Both the position numbers and the translations under genes were made by a program. Under the pieces are notes generated by a model that worked only from the letters and a program-made list of their open reading frames with translations, had not been told where the DNA came from and did no database searches. 64,000 nt of DNA. Origin: Welwitschia mirabilis (lineage: Eukaryota > Gnetophyta > Gnetopsida > Welwitschiales). Positions within the stretch are counted from its first letter, which is position 1, and each line of letters begins with the position of its first letter. The stretch spans positions 158,983,221 to 159,047,220 of the forward strand of contig JBOZIK010000001.1 in the NCBI GenBank assembly GCA_051453625.1. Reading direction: 5' to 3'. This document shows, in pieces, positions 36,481 through 46,077 of the stretch.

Positions 36481-36569
36481 AATAGGTGTTTTTTCTTTCA
36501 CAGGTGATTATTTTTATTGATTCATTTATATTTTAGTTTATTTTACTTTAGTTCTCCTTATATTTTTCA

Positions 36570-38290
36570 AAAAATGATGAGAAGAAAGCTCTCTAGTGCC
36601 TCCAAAGGCAAAGAACTAGTCATAGAGATACATAGATCATAATATAAGCATTAGTTCTACCATGAGTTACCAATCAAACAATTTAAAACATGGATAAAAA
36701 ATTTAATCATAGTAGAACAAACTATTAATTTTTAGAAATAGAGGAAAGATTAGCTACTAGCATATTTTTCTTGGATTGGATGAGATATGGTAGTTTAGTT
36801 GGATTAGGGGAATCTGGATCTAGTTATCAGAGAATTCTATGCAAACATCCATAAGATTAATAATAGAACTAGGACATTTTAAATGCAAGTATGAAATACT
36901 TATTTATAACTTACACCTAGTTTTGTGAATTCTATTCTTGGTATTGATGATTCAGAGCTATTGCAGACATATATCTATGCTTTTAAAGACATTTTCACTT
37001 CTCCCTCTATTAGTATATCATGAGGATAAATGAGTAATGCTCTATTTGGACACTTTAGAATGAAATTTTATGAGAACATATAATGTAAGTATATGATATC
37101 ATATGCATTTATATTAAGCTTGATCATGTTCTACAACATCCTTGGTAGGGGTGATAGCTATAATTATGACAACCTCATGTAGAAATTTGTTGTTTTCTAT
37201 CTTTTTATAGGATAAAAGATTAATTTAAGATTTATTCTTTATATGAATATTATTATACTATTTATGAAGAGTTAGACTTTAGATCATCCTTATCTAATCA
37301 ATTTGATTATCAATACTACCAGTATTATAGTACCACAGATGAATGTTAGTCATCCAAGTAAGACACATGTAGAACCCAGTGAAAAACAACATGTACTAGT
37401 GCCACCTAGTAAGGGAATAAGCATAAGACTAGCTAAATCATAATTTTAGCAATTCTTATCCACAAATTCTCATAGTTCATTATTTGTTAAGAAGGATATG
37501 AAAGATATTACAAAGATGATTGGTAAAATTTGCCATAATTTATTGAGGTTAAAAAAGCACAAATCCATAGACAGTAGAGGAGAAGCATCTACAGGAAATT
37601 GAAAATCCATAAGAACTTCTACTTAGATAGATTCAGAGGAAAAAATAAAGGCTGAGGCATCTCCTACCCTAGATGGTATAGGATATGACTCAAGATGAGC
37701 GACAAACACTTTAGAGTTTATAGGAGAGAAGGCACAGGTTTAGGGGAAATACTAAGCTCCAGTGCCATCATATGGGGAGTAGTAGGGATAGTTAAAAATC
37801 TCAAATATTTAGCCCCTCATCTTTCGTAGGTCACATCATAAACTACCTGTCTACCATCCTACCCAACCTCACTCATCTTCTTATCCATGATCTTCATCTT
37901 ACATGCCATCTCCATCACCACCTTTCACAGAAGCCATCCATGTTCTATCTTTTGCCATAGCATCATCATTATTCTTTACTAAGACCGCCATTGCCAGCTT
38001 CTTTAGGACTTTCATACCTCTTAGACATGATCATATATAAGAAGACAAGACTATGAGGGCCTTGGTGAGACATCTTAGTAGCCATATAGGAATTCACACA
38101 TACCTTCATCCATATCTTCCTCATCCTATATCATCTAGACATCCACCACATAGGATAGTGATAATGACAATGATGATGAAAGAGAAAGCACATACTACAC
38201 TAGCAATTCAGCACTCATTGACTAGCTTCTTTTGTATGTTATCCAAAAAGAGAGAAAGGATATAAGAAAATTAGCTTGAACATTTAGCTT
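36570..38290 (+). pseudogene. Extra 3' ORF (env-like position) of SIRE element B
   Basis: It starts near 36575 (MMRRKLSSASKGKELV). At 36823 one frame reads VIREFYANIHKINNRTRTF and, after stops, LTPSFVNSILGIDDSELLQT (36905-36970). The REFYAN motif followed by an IN.LLG-type motif resembles, from memory, the family annotated as putative plant transposon protein (Transposase_32, PF20167). Later parts include a Lys-rich segment (LLRLKKHKS, 37530) and a Pro/Ser/His-rich segment at 37830-38150. SIRE elements carry an extra ORF here, often called env-like. The same ORF, equally broken, follows pol in the other SIRE copy (43930-45700). The open piece 38053-38265 lies at its end. Confidence 0.6.
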
Positions 38291-38593
38291 AGCCATCCTA
38301 TATGAGCCTATAGTACTTAATCATGAGTTAGATGGATTAGACTACCTATGAGTAGCATCACTATTAACTAATAATTACTATTGTTTATTGGCATATATTA
38401 TGCTCTAATATTTTTTGTTGTTGGCATAATATTAAAATTATTTAATATTATTTGTTATTAGCACATTGTTATTGACATAACTTACATGATTAGTTATTAT
38501 TTTTCTTGAACAAAATTATTTAATGCTTATGTGCCTTTCTTAATCACTACTCTGCATGTTTATTTAAATGGTTAATCATTATTTGTTTAATAC

Positions 38594-40095
38594 TATTGAT
38601 AAAAATCTATATTTAATGACTCCACTTATTAAATATATTATGCTATTATGTAGATAAATTAAATTGGAGAAAACTAGATTACAAAAAGCATCAGTTCATG
38701 TCACACCTTAAAGTTCATAGTTCACAAAAATTTCAACTTAAATTCACAAATGCTAAATCATAACTAACTAAACCCATCTACAGAATTGAAGACATATATG
38801 AAAAAGATGTTTATACATTTGAAGACATCCATGGAAAAAACCTCTACTGCATCAAAGACATCTATTCTAAACTAGATTTTAATCCCAGAAAAATACATCT
38901 ATCTTGAAGAAGACATCTATATTATAGCAAGGATCTAACATAGGTAAAATACATCTATCATGTTGAAGACATCTATACTAAACTAAAAGAGGTAATAAGA
39001 ATAAATTATACTTTAACAAATTATTTACACTTCAAAAAAGCAATCAAATTTTACATCTTATATTCATGATTGCTAAGGATCAAAGGAACTATAGATCAAG
39101 TTTCATAAAAGTTTGGGAACTTTGACCAAAGACATCTCCTAAGTTAAAGATGTCTACCTAATGAAAGAAGTCTACCATGTTGAAGATGTCTACTACAAAA
39201 GTTTACAGAAAATAACATAGCCCTTGAGTGCCCAACGCTCAACTATTTTATTCATTGTATGATGGTTATAAGTTTTAAATGTCTATTTTTCTAGGTTAAA
39301 TAGCTAGAAGTACATCAAGATGTAAAGACATAAGGAAACAACTTGATAGATAGATCTTATGCATGGACTAATGCATGAGTGATTACTTTTGTTCACTAAG
39401 ATTTTAAGCTATCATTTATAATGGACTATCAAGCAACTGAATCACTTTATCATTGGCTCCTATAATGTTATATCACCCTAATCTTTAGCATTTATGGGTG
39501 ATAACAACAAGGAATAATATAAGCACAGATACATCATTTTAGGCTTTTTATTTTATTTGTCATCATTATTTGTTAGAAAATCATTATAGGAGTATTATAT
39601 TTTTTTAGTACTTTTATTATAGTCTGTCTCTTATATTAAATCTAAGGATCCCTTACTAGGGTTTCATATTTTAAGAAATCCTTGTATGAGTGTGATTTCG
39701 TGAGTGCTTGTGATCAAGTTTTGTTATTGTATTATTGAATATTCCTAAGAGGAAGAGAGTGCTACCTTAATAGGAGCATCTCAAAATTATGTTAGTGCTT
39801 GTGAGAATTTTTTTAAATTATGTTGTTAAATATCCTTGAGGGAAAGAGAGTGATATTTTAAAAGGAGTATCTCATATTGTACATAAGATTGATGGTACTC
39901 CAAAAGTACTCTTTTTATAGGTTAATAATATCCAGAGGTGCAAGAGGAAGCTATCCTCTCTGTGTGTATGTACTAAGATTGGGAAACCACATTATTTTGA
40001 TAAGGTATTTATTATATAATTGTTAATTTATATTTGATAAAATTTATTTTTGGTAGACCTCATTCACTCCTATCCTTTGAGTTTAACAATCATTA
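38594..40095 (+). mobile_element. SIRE LTR L5 (3' LTR of element B)
   Basis: From TATTGATAAAAATC to AACAATCATTA, 1,502 bp, aligned throughout with L4 and sharing its two 91-bp internal repeats (about 39710 and 39801). The polypurine tract before it is unrecognisable. Pol of the surrounding SIRE copy resumes directly after it. Confidence 0.87.
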
Positions 40096-41613
40096 AAAGA
40101 CTAAGAAGTATAGGATACTATCTTATATAGGATAAACCAAAAATGATATGAATTCCAAAATCAAGACCAACTCTTTTATCTCAAATTACATTATGAGCTA
40201 TAAGGAAACATGCCTAGTATGTTAATAGTGGGAGTTTAAGGCATATGATTGGAGACAAATCTAGCTTTACCATATTAGTAGAGCAAGATAAAGGAGTATT
40301 CAACTTTGATGATAATACAGAGACTTCTACTGGAGGTATTAGGATCATTAAAGAAGATAATCTACTTGAGTTAAAAAAATGTTTTCTTTATAGAAGGATT
40401 GTAACATAATCTTCTAAGTATTAGTTAGTTATGTAATGTAAACTTTTCTATAACATTTAGTAAAGATGATTACATTATCAAAGAATATAACTCAAACAAG
40501 GTATTTTTTGCTAGAGTTAGAAAATCTAATGTTTATATTACTACTTTACAAGATATTTCTAAAAGGGAACCAAGTGTCTATTAAGCACTACAAGTGAAAT
40601 GAAGCTATAGCATAAGAGAATCGATTACATGAATGAAGACTTGCTAAAAACCTTATCTTCAAAAGATATAATAAGAGGACTTTCTAAGTTGTAAACCTTT
40701 AATGATGAGGTTTGTAAGGCATGCTAGAAAGGAAAGAAAATAAGGATAAGGTTTGGTAAGAAAAAGTCTATCACTACTGAACATTCCTTAAATATTTTGC
40801 ATCTTAATATCATTGGTCCATATCCTACTAAAAGCCTTAGTGATAAAAGATGTTACCAAACTACTTTAAATGATTTCTCTCATTTCACATGGGTAACCTT
40901 CCTTTCACACAAATATGAGGCATTCCACATTTTCTCTAAGTTGTGTATTAGATTACAAAAGAAAAAGAGATATAATATTAAAATAATAAGAAGTAATAAA
41001 GAAATTTAATTTAAAAATATAAGGTTCAGAGAATTTTTTGAATATTTTAACATTCTTCACTAATTATTTTAACCAAGAGCTCCATAATAAAATGGAATTG
41101 CTAAAATAAAGAACAAGGTTATAAATGAAATGTCAAAAACAATAATGCATAATCAAGAGGTTATATATCATTTCTTGAATATAAGCCATTAATATTGCAT
41201 GCTACATTTCCAACTAAGTTTTGGATTAGTATATTATCATGCAACTTGGATAACCATCTAGCAATTCTTAAGCATAATCAAAAAGTAAGAAAAAGAAGAA
41301 AGAAGAGACTGATAAAGGAACCTCTTTAAACATGATTAAAATAAAGTGAAGTTATTCTACAAGTAACATAAAAGGTAGTTCATATGGTGATATTCAAATT
41401 TAAAGCTATGCTAAGGGATTTTATGGATTTATAGTATATATCTTACAACTAGAAGCCAAAACTCTTAGTGAAGTAGAAAGTAACAAGCAATAGATGCTAG
41501 CAATGCAAGAGGAACTTAATCAGTTTGAAAGGTGTAATACCTGAAAACTCACTCCAAGACCATCCAATTAATCTATCATTGGCATGAAATAGGTTTTTAG
41601 ATATAAAATAGAT

Positions 41614-41890
41614 GAAAATGATACTATTATAAAAAATAAAACAAGGTTAGTAGCAAAAGGGTGCAACTAACAAGAAGGCATAGACTTTAAAGAAACATTT
41701 ACATTAGTAGAATGTATAGAGTCTATAAGGGTATAACTAACAAAATGACATAGACTTTGAAGAAAATGGTACTGTTATTAAAAACAAAATAAGATTAGTA
41801 ACAAAAGGGTACAACCAACAATAAGTCATAGACTTTGAAAAAACATTTACACTAGTAGCATGTATAGAGTTTATAAGAATTCTCTTAGGA
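41614..41890 (+). repeat. Tandem duplication inside the RT region
   Basis: A segment starting GAAAATGATACTATTATAAA at 41614 is repeated at 41762 (GAAAATGGTACTGTTATTAA), period 148 bp. Inside it a shorter word of the type GGGT.CAACTAACAA...GACTTT.A occurs three times, at about 41660, 41730 and 41808. The repeated part encodes the region around KG.NQQEGIDF of copia RT, so the duplication by itself would disrupt RT. The copies are diverged, so it is not recent. Confidence 0.85.
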
Positions 41891-42528
41891 TTTGCATGGG
41901 TAAAAGAATTTATTCTATCAACTGGATGTCCAAAGTGTTTTTCTAAATAAATTACTTTAAGAGGAGGTATACATTGAGCAATTTAAATGTTTTATTAATG
42001 CCCATAAATAAAATTATATTTATAGACTAAAAAAGGATATTTATAATCTCAAGTAATCTCCTAAATCTTAGTGTGATAACTCTTATGACATATAATAAAA
42101 AATGGATTTAAAAGAGATATATCTAATGTTATACTATTTATTAAAATAGATCTTTGATAATATTATATACGATGAATTTTAAGATGAGTCTTATGGAAGA
42201 AATGAGTAATTTCTTATGGCCTTAAGTAGTGCAACATAAATAAGATACGTTTGTTTTTTAAATTAAATATGTTAAGAAAATTTATTGATTAAGTATGGTA
42301 GTCTGGCTTATAGGATAGCAAGGCCAAAGATATTCCAATGAACCAAAGCATAAAATTGGATAAGAACAAGCATGGTAAGAAGGTTGACCAAGATCTGTAT
42401 AGAGGTATGATTGATAGTTTATTATATCTTACTACTAGTAGATCTAATATCATTTTGAGTATAGGAATTTGTACTTATTATCAAAGTAATTATAGATAAT
42501 TACATCTTAAAATAGTTAAAAGAATATT

Positions 42529-42712
42529 TTACTATTTTAAAGGTACTATTAATTTGAGCCTTTGGTATTCNNNNNNNNNNNNNNNNNNNNNNNNNNNNNN
42601 NNNNNNNNNNNNNNNNNNNNNNNNNNNNNNNNNNNNNNNNNNNNNNNNNNNNNNNNNNNNNNNNNNNNNNTTACTATTTTAAAGGTACTATTAATTTGAG
42701 CCTTTGGTATTC
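42529..42712. other. Assembly gap (42571-42670) flanked by identical 42-bp sequences
   Basis: The 42 bases ending at 42570 recur exactly at 42671-42712 after 100 N. This is the same pattern and the same length as at 211-394. The reading frame of RNase H would be continuous if the gap and one 42-mer were removed, so the gap is probably not real. Confidence 0.85.
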
Positions 42713-43369
42713 AAAGGACTCATGCCTTAATCTAGTTAGGCATTTGATGTAGACTAGGCAGGTTGTAAGGATGATAGAAGAAGAACTAGTAGAAATTGCA
42801 TCTTGCTTGAGAAATTTTTGATGTCTTGGAGTAGCAAAAAGTGAAACTAAACTACCCTCTCAACTGCTAAAGCTAAATACATCACTATTGGAATTCATTG
42901 TGCTAAGTTACTTTGGATGAAAGAAATCTTAAAAGACTTTAGAATAACCATAAAAAGCATTCCCATTTATTGCAATAATAACAGTTCTATCAACATCTTA
43001 AATAATCCAATTCAACATTTAAGAACCAAACATATAAAGATCAAATATAATTTCCTTAGAGAGCATGTACAGAACAAAGACATTATATTAGAATACATTA
43101 ATACCAATGATCAACTTAATAATATTTTTACTAAACCATTAAGTGATCATAGGTTTATCAAATTATGCAGAAACTTAGGGATTAAGCCTTATCTAATTAT
43201 GTAAATCATCAAGTAATTACTTTCAAAATCTCAACTTCATATATAATACTCTATGAGTTGAGATAATAACAAGAACATAGACTTGTATGTCATGTGAATT
43301 ACTTTATCATTTTTTAACTATGGTAGTCTAATCTTGACATTAACTGTAGAAAATTTCATAGTTTTTATT

Positions 43370-43640
43370 TTGTAAGAAAGACATATTTAAGTGGTAGACA
43401 TCTATCTTGGAAACATCTTTATTTGTAAATGTCTTTTGAGTAGATTCCTTTGGTATATTAGATGATTTTGGAGGTCAAGTATTATTTTAAAATTTTATTG
43501 ATTTTTGAAATAGACATCTTTTAGTATGTAGATGTCTTTCCAACACATAGGTAACAATTATAATATATTATTAAAAGATGCCTTTAAAAGTAATAGATGT
43601 TTATTTTCATTTTCTTAGACATCTTTCAATTATTAGATGT
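43370..43640 (+). repeat. Cluster of AGACATCT/AGATGTCT words between pol and ORF3 of the surrounding SIRE element
   Basis: GTAGACATCTATCTTGG, TAGACATCTTTTAGTATG, TAGATGTCTTTCCAAC, TTAGACATCTTTCAATT and TTAGATGTCTTTTGC lie here. The two words are reverse complements of each other. Position and content mirror 36030-36480 in element B. Confidence 0.7.
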
Positions 43641-43929
43641 CTTTTGCATTCTACATTTAAAAATAAAATGAGTACCAAAATGAGGGTTTTTAACCATTTT
43701 AGAAAAGGGATGATCATTCATCATTTTTAATTCTTCACTTATCAGATGTTCCTCTTAGAGTCCTCTATAGCCTAATTTCTCTTAAATCACTTAGCATAGA
43801 TGTCTTTGATTTAGAAGAAGTCTTTACAACTAGCAAACTAGGTACCTTTTTCTTTAACATGTTCTTTTTTATATTGGTTATTTTACATTTAATTATTAGA
43901 ATTTAGTTCTTTTATTTGTTTACTTTTAA

Positions 43930-45700
43930 AATAGTAAGAAGAAAACCCTCTAGTACCTTAAAAGAAAATAACCTACCACTAAAAAACATAAACCTTAATA
44001 TGAATCATAGTTCTATCATGAATAAACTATAAAACATTTTAAAACATGAAACAAAAACTATGTTATTAAAAAAAGAACTCTCAGCTTTTAAAATCATAAA
44101 AAGATAAACTTCTTTCCTATTTTTCTTATCTTTATTGGAACATGAAAATTCAATTAGAGTAGAACACTTCAAATGCTATTGTTTGGGAGTTTTATGCCAA
44201 CATTCATGAGATAGATGATAGAACTACAACTTTTCAAACTTAAGTATGAGATACCTCTCCCTTTTTTACATTTAGTTTTATCAACTTCATTCTTGGAATA
44301 GATAATTAGATCTTTCTCAATTATATATGTATTTCTTTAAGGATATTTTCACATGTTGTTCTCTTATGATTTCATGATATTCGTTGAGTAATATTCTCTT
44401 TAGGAATTCAAAGATGAACTTTCATGAGAATGTGAAATGCAAAGACATGGTATCTAATTCATTCATTTTAAGTTTAATTACATTTTATAATATACTAGCT
44501 TAAGGAGATAACTACAACTATTAAAACCTCATGTAGACTTTTGTGGTATATTTCCTTTTCACAAGGATGAAAATTGATTTTGGATTCATATTATACATGG
44601 ATATAATTACACTTTTTTATAAGAGTGAGTATTTAAGTTAACTTGTTTGATTAGCTTGATAAGTAGTAATTCTAGTATCTTAGTTCTATAGGTTAATGAC
44701 ATTCATCTAAAAAGCCTACTTTCAACATTTGGCAAAAAGTTGTAAGCTATAGTACTAATAGGTGAATGCACAAGAAAGAGACCTTTTAAGGTATAATTTT
44801 AGTGCTTCTATTGTATAGTCACTCATATCTCCTTATCAATAAAGAAGGGTATCAAGAAAATTATGAAAATGATAGGTAAAATTAAAATAAATCTCTTAAG
44901 GTTGAAGAAGCATTGGTTCCAGCCTATAAGGGAGAGGCACCTATAGGTAGTTGGGAATTCATAGGGACTTCCACTTGGTTTGACTCAAAGAAGAAGTCTA
45001 AGGCAGAGGCACCTCTTCCAACTTGTACTAAGGATTATGATTCAGATAAATCCTAGGGGTTTGATTTATCGTAGTTCAAAAAGGAAGAGTTACAACTTCA
45101 GTGGAAGCACCAGGCTCTAACACAGGCATAGGTGGAGTACCAAGCTTTAACATAAGCATAGGGAAATTAGTAGTTAACTCTAAAACATCTAATAATAAGC
45201 CCTTCATTTTTTGTAGGCCTCATTGCAAACTACCCATTATCCTTTCCACATAGCCTTAATCATCACCTTGTATACCTTTAACACTTCATCTTTAATCTCT
45301 ACCAACACCTCCAACATTTCCCATTCATTCTTCATCTCTTAGCATCACTCCATCCTTAGCTTCTAGTTTTGCTAAGATTGCTACTATCAGCTTCTTTGAT
45401 ACCTTCATTACCCCTTAGACATACTTATATATGAGGAGATAGGCCCATTAAGATTATGATGAGCCATTACAGTGGTCATCATGAAAGTGACACATATCTC
45501 CATCCACATCATCTTTCTTGTACACTATCTAGACCTATACCACTAAGGATAATGATGATGATACTAATAATGTAGGAGATGAAACTTAATACACTAGTGA
45601 TTTAGCTCTTAGTGACTAGTTCTTCTTATGCTATTCAAAAGAAGGAGAAGATAGGAAAATCAGATTGGATCATATTAGATATCTAGTATGAGTTTAGAGG
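43930..45700 (+). pseudogene. Extra 3' ORF (env-like position) of the surrounding SIRE element
   Basis: Starts near 43935 with VRRKPSSTLKENN. At 44181 one frame reads VWEFYANIHEIDDRTTTFQT, matching 36823 in element B, followed by a degraded SFINFILGID at about 44278. A Lys/Glu-rich part (LKVEEALVPAYKGEAP, about 44898) and a Thr/Ser/Pro/His-rich part (45240-45550) follow. Both copies thus inherited the same ORF from a common SIRE ancestor. Function is unknown; stops throughout. Confidence 0.55.
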
Positions 45701-46064
45701 ATGTGGACCTAAGATGGATGGATTGAACTTCCTATGAGTAACATCATTATTGATACTCATTTTCATGCATTAGGATATCTTTTATGATGATTTTTGATGC
45801 TCTTTTATTATCCATTATTAAACATCTTCTTGTATGTAATATAATCTATGTTTTTGACATGTTTTTAGTAATTTCATATATTAATAATACTTCTTATTCC
45901 TATATTACAAACAATTATCAATGCGTATTATCAAATGTCTTTACCTTTTGAAATTTGTAACATGCATCATGCAATACATTATATATTCTCTTCGATTAAG
46001 TTATTTCAAGTAAATTTTGAAACATGATTACACTAATGAGATTTACCAAGTTTTAGACATTACT

Positions 46065-46076
46065 AAAAAGGGGAGA
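46065..46076 (+). other. Polypurine tract before L6
   Basis: AAAAAGGGGAGA followed by TTATTAGTAAAATC, the LTR start. It is the only well-preserved polypurine tract of the complex and defines the LTR start as TATTAGTAAAATC, ancestrally probably TGTTAGTAAAATC. Confidence 0.85.
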
Positions 46077-46077
46077 T

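Larger units (their letters stand above)
29490..40095 (+). mobile_element. SIRE-type copia element B, nested in another SIRE element
   Basis: L4 and L5 bound 7.6 kb of internal DNA with PBS, gag, protease, integrase, RT, RNase H and an extra 3' ORF, the complete SIRE order; total 10.6 kb. Both LTRs carry two copies of a 91-bp internal repeat, unlike L2, L3 and L6, which supports their being a pair. Flanking 5-mers AAAAA (29485-29489) and AAAGA (40096-40100) match at four of five. The host site lies between gag and protease of the surrounding SIRE copy. All frames are broken. Confidence 0.87.
40096..43204 (+). pseudogene. SIRE pol remnant of the surrounding element
   Basis: It picks up where 29489 left off. 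Protease: VNSGSLRHMIGDKSSF with Asn at 40224-40226 in place of catalytic Asp. Integrase: an open piece from 40797 with HLNIIGPYP (Asn at 40806-40808 at the first catalytic position) and LNDFSHFTWVTFLSH; the second catalytic position also reads Asn (RSN, 40995). The following integrase part is shortened. RT begins at about 41500 and contains a tandem duplication (41614-41890); an N gap at 42571-42670 follows. RNase H ends in the longest open piece, 42917-43204 (95 residues), with NNSSINILNNPIQHLRTKHI and DQLNNIFTKPLSDHRF. Inactive. Confidence 0.9.
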
